NCBI GenBank assembly: GCA_003298465.1
Contig: QNGA01000012.1
Coordinates: 36,763-100,762 of the forward strand
DNA: 64,000 nt
Source: a halophilic archaeon
GTDB lineage: Archaea; Halobacteriota; Halobacteria; Halobacteriales; Haladaptataceae
Direction: 5' to 3'
Made by a program: the position numbers and the translations under genes. The notes under the pieces were generated by a model that was given only the letters and a program-made list of their open reading frames with translations, made no database searches and was not told the DNA's origin. Within the stretch, counting starts at the first letter, position 1, and every line of letters begins with the position of its first letter. Shown here one piece after another: positions 8,728-17,187 of the stretch.

Positions 8728-9528
8728 TCACGCCCGCCCGACGAGGGTCGCGACGCGCTCGCGGTCGACGCGGTTCGTCGTCTCGCCGCCCTCCTTCAGC
8801 GCGGTGCCGACGATGGCTCCGTCTGCGACCGCGAGCAGGTCGGCGACGTTCCCGGCGGTGACGCCGCTCCCGACGAGGACGGGCGCGTCCGCGCCGAGGT
8901 CGTCCCGGCGCGCGACGACCGCTTCGAGCAGGTTGGCGTCAACCGCCCGTCCGGTGCCGGGGCCGCTGACCACCAGGCCGTCCGCCTTGCCGCGTTCGAG
9001 CGTCTCCGCGACCAGTTCCTCGACGGGGCGCTCGGCGAGCGGCGCGGAGTGTTTCACGGCCACGTCGGCCAGTATCGCCACGTCGGAGTCGAGCGTCTCG
9101 CGGAGTCGTAGCGTCTCGTGCGCTCGCCCCTCGACGACGCCCTGGTCGGTCACGCGCGCGCCGGCGTGGACGTTCACGCGGACGAAGTCGGCGTTCGCGG
9201 CGGTCGCCACCGACAGCGCCGCCGCGGCGTCGTTCCGCAGGACGTTGACCCCCAGCGGTAGCTCGACCGCTCGCCGAATCTCGGTCGCGACGCGCGTCAT
9301 CGACGCGACGACGTGCCGAGGCACCTCGTCGGGGTAGAAGGGGGCGTCGCCGAAGTTCTCGACCAGCACTGCGTCCGCGCCGCCGGCTTCGAGTTCCCGT
9401 GCGTCGGCCAGCGCGCGCTTGAGCAGCGCGTCGAAGTCGCCCGAAAATTCCGGCGCGCCGGGTAGCGCGGGCAGGTGGATCATGCCGACGACCGGGTCGT
9501 CTGCGTCGAAGACCGCGGAACCGTTCAT
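8728..9528 (-). CDS. BtpA/SgcQ family TIM-barrel protein
   Basis: This is a 266-residue cytoplasmic protein with a predicted TIM-barrel fold. Diagnostic stretches are VVGMIHLPALPGAPEFSG near the N-terminus, GADAVLVENFGDAPFYPDEV, LGVNVLRNDAAAALSVA, FVRVNVHAGARVTDQG, ILADVAVKHSAPL and LVSGPGTGRAVD. BtpA is needed for stable photosystem I in cyanobacteria; in archaea the family is of unknown role and is sometimes placed near sugar or nucleotide metabolism. The start at 9528 is chosen because the motif-bearing domain begins immediately after it; extension upstream adds only low-complexity Arg/Thr residues. Confidence 0.9.
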   Translation of the reverse strand: MNGSAVFDADDPVVGMIHLPALPGAPEFSGDFDALLKRALADARELEAGGADAVLVENFGDAPFYPDEVPRHVVASMTRVATEIRRAVELPLGVNVLRNDAAAALSVATAANADFVRVNVHAGARVTDQGVVEGRAHETLRLRETLDSDVAILADVAVKHSAPLAERPVEELVAETLERGKADGLVVSGPGTGRAVDANLLEAVVARRDDLGADAPVLVGSGVTAGNVADLLAVADGAIVGTALKEGGETTNRVDRERVATLVGRA

Positions 9529-9604
9529 GCCGGTGGCGTCGGCGCGGCGGGAGTTAAGCGAACCGACCCGGAGCGGACGAGCAGCGAGCGCCCGTCGGGC
9601 GTCT

Positions 9605-10723
9605 TCAGTCGTCCGCCGGGTTCGTGCCGTCGCTCGCCTCCTCCTCGCTCGCGCCGTCCTCGGGGTCGAGGTTCCGGAAGCCGTCGAGGATGACCTGCTT
9701 CGCCACCGCGCCCCGGGTCGTCCAGTGGTGGGCGTAGTCGAGCATGTCGTCGTAGATGTCCGGCTTGCACCCCGCGGCCTTCGGGTGGCCGCCGCCGTCG
9801 ACCTGCCGGGCGACCTCGTGGCAGCGCTCGAACGCGTCGGTGCCCCGGATGGAGGCGCTACCGGCGGGCTTGACGACGACGGAGGCGTCCGCACCCTCCT
9901 CGCGCATCGCCTCGGCGACCTCGTTCTGCGAGCAGCGGCCGTAGGTCACGCCGACCGTCCAGTCGCCGACCTCCTTCAGTTCGCCACGCTCGACGGCGCG
10001 CTCGACGAGCGCGTCCTTCTCGACGCGGCGCTCGGCGACGAACTCCTCGACCGCCGGGGGGAGGTCGGCGCCGTGTTCCTGGACGACCGCCATGTACTCC
10101 TCGGGTTCCGTCCAGTAGGAGTAGTCGGCGAGGTCGTCGCTGCGCGGGTCCTCGCGCAGCCAGAGGTCGTGGTCCCGGGTGACGGCGGCGAGTTCGACGA
10201 GGTACTCCGGGAAGTCGTGGTCGAGCGACCGCGCGACAACGTCGGCGGTGCACTCCTCGTCGGACTCGCCGACGACGAGGTCGACGCCCGCGTCCCTGAC
10301 CGCCGCCGCGACCGTCTCGTCCCACTGGTGGTGGTCGAACCACGAGACGCCGTCGGCTTCCTCGACCAGCACCGCCAGTTCCGCGGCGATGGGTTCGAAC
10401 GCGTCCGGGCAGAGGTCGCAGACGAACACGGTCGCGCCGTCCTCGGCGTACGCCGCCACGTTCTCCAGGGTCTCGTCCAGGTCGTGCGGTCCGGTGGGGA
10501 CCAGCGCCGCGTCGCCGTACGCCTCCCGTATCAGCGCGGTCGCGGCGAGGCCGTCCGCGTCAGGGTCGGCGACGACGGCGACGTCCGCGCCGTCGAGCGC
10601 CTCCCGTACCTCCTTTTCCTCCTGTTCTTCCTCGATAGAGTCCGGCACGAAGAACCCCTCGCCCGGGAGCAGCGACTTCCGTTCGAGCGAGAGGCGCTCG
10701 TCGTCGATGAGCCAATCGTCCAT
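9605..10723 (-). CDS. DHH/DHHA1 family phosphoesterase
   Basis: This 372-residue RecJ/NrnA-like phosphoesterase has the N-terminal DHH domain with VADPDADGLAATALI (motif I), VFVCDLCP, and the metal-binding DHHQWD (motif III). After a helical linker it has a C-terminal DHHA1 domain with GGGHPKAAGCKPD. Members hydrolyse short oligonucleotides, pAp or cyclic dinucleotides, or act as single-strand nucleases using manganese. The catalytic residues are all present. Substrate choice cannot be read from sequence. The gene is monocistronic or leads an operon with the BtpA-like gene, 76 bp downstream. Confidence 0.9.
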   Translation of the reverse strand: MDDWLIDDERLSLERKSLLPGEGFFVPDSIEEEQEEKEVREALDGADVAVVADPDADGLAATALIREAYGDAALVPTGPHDLDETLENVAAYAEDGATVFVCDLCPDAFEPIAAELAVLVEEADGVSWFDHHQWDETVAAAVRDAGVDLVVGESDEECTADVVARSLDHDFPEYLVELAAVTRDHDLWLREDPRSDDLADYSYWTEPEEYMAVVQEHGADLPPAVEEFVAERRVEKDALVERAVERGELKEVGDWTVGVTYGRCSQNEVAEAMREEGADASVVVKPAGSASIRGTDAFERCHEVARQVDGGGHPKAAGCKPDIYDDMLDYAHHWTTRGAVAKQVILDGFRNLDPEDGASEEEASDGTNPADD

Positions 10724-10881
10724 ACCGTCTCCTCGGCCCGCGTCGCAAAGAGTTCCCCGTTACGGACCGACGGCCGGCGCGCCCGTCGCCCGGTCGGAGG
10801 TCGGCGGTCCGAACCGCTCGGCAATCCGGCCGACGGGGCGGCCACGGTCCGTTCGTCATCGCGGCGTGACAAACGGCTTCC

Positions 10882-11316
10882 CTACGCCGCCTCCTCGTCC
10901 AGTTGCCGAACCGTCAGCACGGGCGTCGGACAGATGCGGACGACGCGCTCGGCGACGCTCCCGATGAGAAAGCGGTTCTCGCCGTGGCGACCGCGGGTGC
11001 CGGTGGCGACCACGTCCGCGTCCCGTTCGCGGGCGTACTCGCTGATGGTGGCCGCGGGGTCGCCCTCCCGGACGGCGGTGGTGACCTCGCGGTCGGCGTG
11101 GTCGCGGACGCTCTCCAGCGCCTCCTCGCCCTGCTCGTGCAGGGCGTCCCGGAGTTCGTCGCGCAGCGATTCGGGCGAGGACTCTATTTCGCCGGTGTCG
11201 ACGACGTAGAGGGCGTGTACTGCCGCGTCGAATCGGCGCGCGAGGTCGAGCGCCACCGTGACCGCGCGAGTGACGCTTTCGGAACCATCCGTGGCGACGA
11301 CGACGGTGTCTATCAT
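10882..11316 (-). CDS. Universal stress protein (UspA family)
   Basis: This is a 144-residue single Usp domain (MIDTVVVATDGSESVTRAV). The ATP-binding segment is canonical: GTRGRHGENRFLIGSVAERV. A start at 11337 would add seven residues (MASQLPV). I prefer 11316, because TTTAAG at 11342-11347 is centred about 28 bp upstream of it, as expected for a leaderless transcript, but only about 7 bp before the other ATG. Function is unknown beyond the general stress association of the family. Confidence 0.9.
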   Translation of the reverse strand: MIDTVVVATDGSESVTRAVTVALDLARRFDAAVHALYVVDTGEIESSPESLRDELRDALHEQGEEALESVRDHADREVTTAVREGDPAATISEYARERDADVVATGTRGRHGENRFLIGSVAERVVRICPTPVLTVRQLDEEAA

Positions 11317-11341
11317 CACCGGCAGTTGGCTCGCCATTCCC

Positions 11342-11347
11342 CTTAAA
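11342..11347 (-). promoter_or_regulatory. TATA-like box of the universal stress gene
   Basis: TTTAAG on the minus strand, centred about 28 bp upstream of the ATG at 11316. It supports that start over the ATG at 11337. Confidence 0.5.
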
Positions 11348-11414
11348 CTCTCGTAGCTCTCCCCCGGTCCGCACTCGCCCGGTAGCCGTCGTCCCGCGAA
11401 CCCCGTCGTCGCGG

Positions 11415-12452
11415 TCAGAGCGCGTCCCGGACGGTCGCCAGCAGGTCGGCCGGCCCGTCGTCGTCGTAGACGTTCGCGGCGGGGACCGGACACTCGACCG
11501 CTCCGGGGTCACCCCACGTCGAGACGGCCGCGACGGTCGCCTCCGACAGCCCTTCGACGAGTTCCATCTCCTCCTCGACGCCGGCGACGGGCCACTGGTC
11601 GAAGTGGGTGCGCCGCTCGCGGTCGGGCTGGTCGACGAGGACGACCGCGTCGGGCCACGCGCCGTGGAGGATGGACAGCGTGACGCCGGAGTAGGCGCGG
11701 TGGGTGAGCGCCGCCTGCCCCTCGACGAACACGATGTCGTGCTCCTCGGCCACCCCGCAGACGAGGTCCTCGACGACGCCCGCCGCGAAGTCGGCGGGCA
11801 CGCGGTCGACGACGACGCCGCGGTGCGCGCCGACCATGATGCCCGTCTGGCCGGTCGCGACCCAGCCGGCGTCGAGGCCGGCGCGCTTCGCCGCGCGATA
11901 CAGTTCGAACGTCGTGGTTCGTTTGCCGACCGCGCAGTCGGTGCCGACCGTCAGCACCACGTCCGCGTCGCAGTCGTCCACGCGCCCGTCGCCCACGCGG
12001 AGGCCGTCGCCGTCCGGCGGCTTGCGAACGTCGAAGATGCGCGCGCCGTGCTCGTCGGCGAGGTCGCGCCAGGCGTCTCGCTCGCCGAGGAAGACGTGCA
12101 GGCCCGAGACCACGTCACAGCCTCCTCGAATCGCCTCCTCGATGTCCGCGACCCACTCCTCGGGCAGGTCGCCGCCCGCGGGTGCGACGCCGACGACGAG
12201 CGCCGCGGCGTCGGGGGCGCGCTCCAGCGCCTCGGCGGTGGAGGCGACGACCGGCACGTCCGCCACGTCGTCGCGGCCGAGCACGTCCGCCGCCGACTCG
12301 CCGGCGCGCGTGGAGTCGACGACCGCTCGCGCGTCGAACAGTTCGCTGTGCATCACGACCCCGTTGGCCGTCTTTCCGTCCATCGTTCCGAACGCCCCCT
12401 CCGCGAGCACGACCGCGGGAGCGGGGGCGTCGAAGGCGCGCCTGAGATTCAC
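11415..12452 (-). CDS. DUF1611 family P-loop protein, DgcN-like
   Basis: This 345-residue protein has a DUF1611 layout: an N-terminal Rossmann-like part (ALVVGVAPAGGDLPEEW) and a C-terminal P-loop domain with GTDCAVGKRTTTFELYRA (Walker A at 170-180). A family member, DgcN, works as D-glutamate N-acetyltransferase with the racemase DgcA in some bacteria. In many genomes the DUF1611 gene sits beside an enolase-superfamily dipeptide epimerase. That partner is absent here on both sides: a stress gene follows and a carboxypeptidase is divergent. The function here is therefore open. Confidence 0.88.
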   Translation of the reverse strand: MNLRRAFDAPAPAVVLAEGAFGTMDGKTANGVVMHSELFDARAVVDSTRAGESAADVLGRDDVADVPVVASTAEALERAPDAAALVVGVAPAGGDLPEEWVADIEEAIRGGCDVVSGLHVFLGERDAWRDLADEHGARIFDVRKPPDGDGLRVGDGRVDDCDADVVLTVGTDCAVGKRTTTFELYRAAKRAGLDAGWVATGQTGIMVGAHRGVVVDRVPADFAAGVVEDLVCGVAEEHDIVFVEGQAALTHRAYSGVTLSILHGAWPDAVVLVDQPDRERRTHFDQWPVAGVEEEMELVEGLSEATVAAVSTWGDPGAVECPVPAANVYDDDGPADLLATVRDAL

Positions 12453-12557
12453 GTGCTATCCTGTCCCACGCCGGGTGAAAGGTCTGGCCCCTCTCATGGA
12501 AGGGTGCGGGTTTCCGCTACCCCGGAATTGATAACGAGACACGAACTTTCAGTTCGC

Positions 12558-14060
12558 ATGGCAACCGCCGAGACAGACGGCGCGTACGCGGAGTTGCTCG
12601 ACCGAGTGAAACGAATCGAGAACGTGGGCAACGCCGCCGGCGTGCTCTACTGGGACCAGCAGGTGAAGATGCCCGAGGGCGGCACCCCTGCCCGGTCGAA
12701 ACAGCTCTCCGCGCTCCAGACGGTCAAACACGACCTGCTGACCGACGACGCGGTCGGCGACCTGCTCGACGACCTCGAATCGCGGGACCTCGACGACGAG
12801 CAGGCCGCGGTCGTCAGCGAGGTGCGCCGCCAGTACGAGCGCGAGGTGGAGGTTCCGGGCGACCTCGTCCAGGAACTGTCCGAGACCATAAGCGAGGCCC
12901 AGCAGGCGTGGCGCGAGGCGAAAGAGGAGGACGAGTTCGAGACGTTCGAACCGTATCTCGACCGACTGCGCGAACTCCACGTCGAGCGCGCCGAGCACGT
13001 CGACGCGGAGAAAGACCCCTACGAGGTCATGTTCGAGGAGGGCGAGCCGTACCTCCCGCTGTCGACCGTCGAGCGCATCTTCGACGAACTGCGCGAGGGG
13101 CTGGTGCCGCTCATCGAGGACGTTCAGGAGAACGGCGCGGACATCGCCGACGACGCCTTCGCGGGCGAGTTCGACCCGGAGGACCAGGAAGCGCTCTGTC
13201 GTGACGCCCTCGACCTCCTCGGGTACGACTGGGACAGGGGTCGCCTCGACACCGCGCCGCACCCGTTCATGTCGGGGACGCAGTTCGACGCCCGCATCAC
13301 GACCCGGTTCCACGAGACCGACTTCGTCGACCCCCTGACCGCGACCGTCCACGAGTTCGGCCACGCCACCTACCAGCTCGGCCTGCGCGACGACGCCTAC
13401 GGGACGCCGCTGGGCAACTATCGCAGTTCCGGCATCCACGAGTCCCAGTCGCGGTTCTGGGAGAACCACGTCGGCCGGACGAAGGCGTTCTGGGAGCGGT
13501 TCCTGCCGACGGTGAAAGAGCGGTTCCCCGAGTTCGAGGACGTCACCGTCGACGAGGCGTACGAGGCGGTCAACCAGGTGTTCACGGACAACCTCATCCG
13601 CGTCGAGGCGGACGAACTCACCTACCACATGCACATCATCCTCCGGTCGGAGATAGAGCGGGAGTTCGTCGGCGGCGACCTGGACGTGAGCGAGATTCCG
13701 AACCGCTGGAACGAACTGATGGACGAGTACCTCGGCGTCGTGCCGGAGACGGACGCCGAGGGCTGCCTGCAGGACATCCACTGGTCGAGCCGGTTCGCCG
13801 GCTTCCAGAACTACACGGTCGGCAGCGTCTTCGCCGCCCAGCTCTGGGCGACCATCGAGGAGGAACTGGACGACCCAGAGGCGATGATACGCGAGGGGAA
13901 CTTCGGGCCCATCCGCGAGTGGCTGACCGAGAACGTCCACCGCCACGGCCAGCGGTACACCACCGACGAGTTGATCGAACGGGCCACCGGCGAACCGCTG
14001 ACGGCGGAGTACTTCCTCGACTACGTCACCGAGAAGTACGAAGCCATCTACGACCTGTAG
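12558..14060 (+). CDS. M32 family metallocarboxypeptidase, copy 2
   Basis: This is a 500-residue zinc carboxypeptidase with HEFGH at 265-269 and the third ligand in HESQS at 294-295. It is collinear with the copy at 3269-4786, sharing for example the segment DDLESRDLDDEQAAVV and the C-terminal LTENVHxHGxRYTTDxLIERATG. The start is fixed by the homologous N-terminus and by ATTGATAAC at 12527-12535, about 27 bp upstream, the same box and spacing found at the paralogue. It probably acts in cytosolic peptide turnover. Confidence 0.93.
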   Translation: MATAETDGAYAELLDRVKRIENVGNAAGVLYWDQQVKMPEGGTPARSKQLSALQTVKHDLLTDDAVGDLLDDLESRDLDDEQAAVVSEVRRQYEREVEVPGDLVQELSETISEAQQAWREAKEEDEFETFEPYLDRLRELHVERAEHVDAEKDPYEVMFEEGEPYLPLSTVERIFDELREGLVPLIEDVQENGADIADDAFAGEFDPEDQEALCRDALDLLGYDWDRGRLDTAPHPFMSGTQFDARITTRFHETDFVDPLTATVHEFGHATYQLGLRDDAYGTPLGNYRSSGIHESQSRFWENHVGRTKAFWERFLPTVKERFPEFEDVTVDEAYEAVNQVFTDNLIRVEADELTYHMHIILRSEIEREFVGGDLDVSEIPNRWNELMDEYLGVVPETDAEGCLQDIHWSSRFAGFQNYTVGSVFAAQLWATIEEELDDPEAMIREGNFGPIREWLTENVHRHGQRYTTDELIERATGEPLTAEYFLDYVTEKYEAIYDL

Positions 14061-14096
14061 CGGACCGCGCTCTCCTCCGGTCCCCGAGACGTCGCC

Positions 14097-14273
14097 CTAC
14101 TCGACGTACTTCTCGGGACCGTTCTGGAACTCCTCTTCGTGCTCCGTGGAGCAGAAGTAGTAGGTCTCGCCCTCGTACTCCATCGTCGCGGGCGCGTACT
14201 CCTCGTCCTGATAGTCGGTCTCCGCGGGGTTGGTCCGGTCGACCTCCATACCGCAGACGGGACACGTGGGCAT
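14097..14273 (-). CDS. Small YHS-domain metal-binding protein
   Basis: This 58-residue protein starts MPTCPVCGMEVDRTN. It contains CPVCGM and, after a short acidic insertion, TYYFCSTEHEEEFQNGP, the Cys and YHS-like Phe-Cys-Ser typical of the YHS domain found fused to, or beside, copper-transporting ATPases and in toluene monooxygenases. It likely binds a transition metal such as copper. No P-type ATPase is near, although copper proteins occur at 41-43 kb. The longer frame upstream has no support. Confidence 0.85.
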   Translation of the reverse strand: MPTCPVCGMEVDRTNPAETDYQDEEYAPATMEYEGETYYFCSTEHEEEFQNGPEKYVE

Positions 14274-14373
14274 ACCCGCCCTTCTCGTCGCGAACAGTAG
14301 GGCGTTGCGGCCCGGCGTTCGCGGGGTCGACCACCGGCACCGGAAATACCAGAAGCTAGACCTAACATCCTGG

Positions 14374-14405
14374 TTCAATTTCTAATATTACATTCAATTT
14401 ATAAA
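14374..14405 (+). promoter_or_regulatory. AT-rich promoter of the glycan operon with TTCAATTT direct repeats
   Basis: The octamer TTCAATTT occurs at 14374-14381 and 14393-14400, separated by AT-rich DNA. TTTATAAA at 14398-14405 is the best TATA candidate, about 42 bp before the ATG at 14443, which predicts a short untranslated leader. Two repeats next to the TATA box could bind a regulator. Confidence 0.4.
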
Positions 14406-14442
14406 CGGAGATGGTGTACTACCGCCAAACTCGGATTGGGCA

Positions 14443-15624
14443 ATGAGAGAGGACATCGAGGACGTTTCCGCGGCGGTGTTGCACGACCGGTTCCCCGGCA
14501 TGGGCGGTGGCGAGCGGTTCGCCATCGAGGCGGCGCGAGTGCTGGACGCGCCCATCTACACGACCTACGTCGCGTCGGGGACGGACCTGCCGGACGACGT
14601 TCGGGTCGTCCCGGTGCGCCAGGAGAAGTACACCAGCGGCCTCTCCGGACGACTCCTCGAGTGGCAGAACGAGGGGATGAACCCCTTCGAGACGCTGTCG
14701 GTCTCGCTCGACCTGACCGACGCCCACGACGACCTCGCGGAGTACGACGTGCTGCTGGAGAGCGCGCCGCTGTCGAAGTCGTACGTGCCCGACGTGGACC
14801 AGACCGTCATCCACTACCCCCACAGTCCGCCGCGATGGCTGTACGACCTCTTCCGCGACCGACTCGCCGCGCTGGACTACCCCGGCGTCGGGTTCGCGAT
14901 ACGAGCGTACGCGAAACTCTGGCGGACGCTCGACAAGGAGGGCAACGACTACGTCGACCGCTTCGTCGCCAACAGCGAACTCGTCGCCGACCGCATCCAG
15001 CGCTACTACGACCGTACCGCCGCCGTCGTCTACCCGCCGGTCACCGGCGACTGGCGAACGGAGGGCGACGACGGCTACTTCGTGACGTGGTCGCGGCTCG
15101 CGCCAGAGAAGCGCATCGACCTCGTCGTCGAGGCGTTCGCGGGGCTGGACGAGCGTCTGCTCGTCGCCGGCGACGGCGAGCAGCGCGAGGAACTCGAAGC
15201 GATGGCGGCCGGCCACGACAACGTCGAGATTCTGGGCTACGTCGACGACGTGGAGTCGCTCGTCGCCCGCGCCACCGCGGTCGTCTACGCCCCGCGGAAC
15301 GAGGACTTCGGTCTCGTCGGCGCGGAGGCGCTGTCGGCCGGCAAGCCCCTGCTCGGCGTGAACGAGGGGTTCACCCGTCACCAGGTCGTCGAGGGGACGA
15401 CCGGCCTGCGGTTCGAACCCACCGTCGAGTCCCTGCGCGAGACGGTCCGCCGGTTCGACCCCGGCGCGTTCGACGCCGACGAGATTCAGCGGTTCGCCGG
15501 CCGATACGACTACGAGACGTTCGCAGAGGACCTGGTGACCGTCGTCAACCGAACCCACGCGGACGCCGCCACCGAGCGCGCCGCGGTCGACGTAGATGAT
15601 ACGGAAACCCCGCACGTCAGCTGA
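14443..15624 (+). CDS. GT4-family glycosyltransferase
   Basis: This is a 393-residue GT-B fold glycosyltransferase. The N-terminal half has LHDRFPGMGGGERFAIE, a glycine-rich acceptor loop. The C-terminal half has the nucleotide-sugar site: FVTWSRLAPEKRIDLVVEAF and APRNEDFGLVGAEALSAGKP, corresponding to the E-x7-E motif of family 4. It transfers a sugar from an activated donor to a lipid-linked or polysaccharide acceptor on the cytoplasmic side of the membrane. It is the first gene of a tight five-gene operon and overlaps the next gene by 29 bases. Confidence 0.92.
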   Translation: MREDIEDVSAAVLHDRFPGMGGGERFAIEAARVLDAPIYTTYVASGTDLPDDVRVVPVRQEKYTSGLSGRLLEWQNEGMNPFETLSVSLDLTDAHDDLAEYDVLLESAPLSKSYVPDVDQTVIHYPHSPPRWLYDLFRDRLAALDYPGVGFAIRAYAKLWRTLDKEGNDYVDRFVANSELVADRIQRYYDRTAAVVYPPVTGDWRTEGDDGYFVTWSRLAPEKRIDLVVEAFAGLDERLLVAGDGEQREELEAMAAGHDNVEILGYVDDVESLVARATAVVYAPRNEDFGLVGAEALSAGKPLLGVNEGFTRHQVVEGTTGLRFEPTVESLRETVRRFDPGAFDADEIQRFAGRYDYETFAEDLVTVVNRTHADAATERAAVDVDDTETPHVS

Positions 15625-16267
15625 CCCCGACGTCTCCGTGGTGATACCGACGCTGCCGGCGAACGACCACGACGCCGTCGTCGACGCGCTCCGCGAAGGG
15701 ACCGTCGAGGAGTTCGAGGTGCTGGTCGTCGACGACGCCGACCTCGACATCTGCGAGGCGCGTAACGCCGGCATCGAGGCCGCGACGGCCGACGTCGTGG
15801 CGCTCACCGACGACGACTGCCGGCCGCCGCCGGAGTGGCTCGCCCGCGTCCGGGACGCGCTCGCGGGCGACGCCGTCTGCGTCGAGGGGCGCGTCGAGGG
15901 CGGCCGCACCTACCGCGGCACCGGACTGTACGTCGGTTGCAACCTCGCCGTCGACCGCGAGACCGCGCTCGCAGTGGGCGGTTTCCGGTCGGCGTACGCG
16001 GGCTGGCGCGACGACACCGAGTTCGGATGGCGAATGGAGGACCGGGGCCCGTGCCGGTACGACCACGGGATGGTGATGGTCCATCCGGACCCCCCGCGGG
16101 CGAGCATCGACGACGAGAAGGAGGCGCGCCTCCGGCGGGAGTACCCCCGGCGCTACGAGGAGCGCATCGTCCCGGACACCGCGCTCGGCCGGGTCAACGA
16201 CTGGCTCTGGCGGCGGGGGTTCTGGGACGCCGTGGACCGGGTTCGGTACGCGGGAGGGAACTCGTGA
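15596..16267 (+). CDS. GT2-family glycosyltransferase
   Basis: This is a 223-residue GT-A fold transferase of family 2, beginning DPDVSVVIPTLPANDHDAVV. It has CEARNAGIEAATADVVALTD followed by DDDCRPP (the DxD-like metal site), then GCNLAVDRETALAVGGFRSA and WRDDTEFGWRMEDRG as the acceptor and catalytic segments. It is shorter than many GT2 enzymes and has no membrane segment. Its stop overlaps a GTG start of the next gene (GTGA at 16264-16267). Confidence 0.92.
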   Translation: MIRKPRTSADPDVSVVIPTLPANDHDAVVDALREGTVEEFEVLVVDDADLDICEARNAGIEAATADVVALTDDDCRPPPEWLARVRDALAGDAVCVEGRVEGGRTYRGTGLYVGCNLAVDRETALAVGGFRSAYAGWRDDTEFGWRMEDRGPCRYDHGMVMVHPDPPRASIDDEKEARLRREYPRRYEERIVPDTALGRVNDWLWRRGFWDAVDRVRYAGGNS

Positions 16268-17187
16268 CGCTGCACGACTGGCTCGTCGAGACGGGCGAGC
16301 GCGTCCGGACGGAGGGCCGGAGCGGCGCGGAGAAGTCGGCCTACGAGTTCTACAAGGGCCTGCTCCGGCGCGTCGGCGAGCGCACCGACTACGGCGAGTC
16401 CGTCTACGACAGGGAGTGGGACGTCCTCGTCGTCCTCGACGGGTGCCGGGTCGACCTGATGCGGGAAGTCGCCGACGAGTACGCGTTCGTCGGTCGCGTC
16501 GGCCGGTTCGAGTCGGCCGGCACCCGCTCCGACGAGTGGATGCGGGCGAACTTCGGCGACCGGGACTGCTCGGACACCGTCCACGTCACCGCGAACCCGA
16601 ACTCCGCCGACCACCTCGACGCCGACGGGTTCGCCCTGCTCGACGAGGTGTGGCGCGACGCCTGGGACGACGACAGGGGGACGGTTCCCGCCCGCGCCGT
16701 CACGGACCGCGCCGTCGCCGCGGCCCGCGACCGCGACCCCGAGCGACTGGTCGTCCACTACATGCAACCGCACTTCCCGTCGCTGCCGGACCCGCTGCCC
16801 GGCGGTGCGATGAGCCGCGACGAGTTCGGCGACCGGGTCGGCGTCTGGGAGCGACTGCGGCGCGGCGACCTCTCCCGCGAGCGCGTGTGGCGTTCGTTCC
16901 GGGCGAACCTCCGGTACGTCCTGGACGACGTGGCGCTCCTGCTCGACAGCGTCGACGCCGACCGCGTCGTGCTCACGGCCGACCACGGCAACGCCTTCGG
17001 CGAGTGGGGCCTCTACGGCCACCCCGACAGGGTGCCCATCCGCGCCCTCCGGGAGGTTCCGTGGGTCGTCACGAGCGCCCGCGACACGGGCGACCACGAC
17101 CCCGACCTCGCGCGGCCGGCCCCGGCGAACGCGGACGCCGCCGACGTATCGGTCTCCGAACGACTCGACGCACTCGGGTACACATGA
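16264..17187 (+). CDS. Alkaline-phosphatase-superfamily protein of a glycan operon
   Basis: This 307-residue protein starts with GTG at 16264, coupled as GTGA to the upstream gene. Superfamily marks are EWDVLVVLDGCRVDLM (first metal-binding Asp), HYMQPHFPSLPD and VVLTADHGNAFGEWGLYGHP (Asp-His metal ligands). It is clearly related to the protein at 24931-25884, with the same DxLVVLDxCR, DTVxVTANPxxxDHL-type and MQPHFP segments. It has no signal peptide or membrane segment. Phosphodiesterase, phosphotransferase or sulfatase chemistry on a glycan or lipid is plausible; no substrate can be assigned. Confidence 0.85.
   Translation: MTLHDWLVETGERVRTEGRSGAEKSAYEFYKGLLRRVGERTDYGESVYDREWDVLVVLDGCRVDLMREVADEYAFVGRVGRFESAGTRSDEWMRANFGDRDCSDTVHVTANPNSADHLDADGFALLDEVWRDAWDDDRGTVPARAVTDRAVAAARDRDPERLVVHYMQPHFPSLPDPLPGGAMSRDEFGDRVGVWERLRRGDLSRERVWRSFRANLRYVLDDVALLLDSVDADRVVLTADHGNAFGEWGLYGHPDRVPIRALREVPWVVTSARDTGDHDPDLARPAPANADAADVSVSERLDALGYT

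Noticed and set aside
14411..14446. An 11-residue frame (MVYYRQTRIGQ) ending in ATGA at the glycosyltransferase start
   Set aside because: The best TATA box (14398-14405) would start transcription inside this frame, so it is unlikely to be translated.
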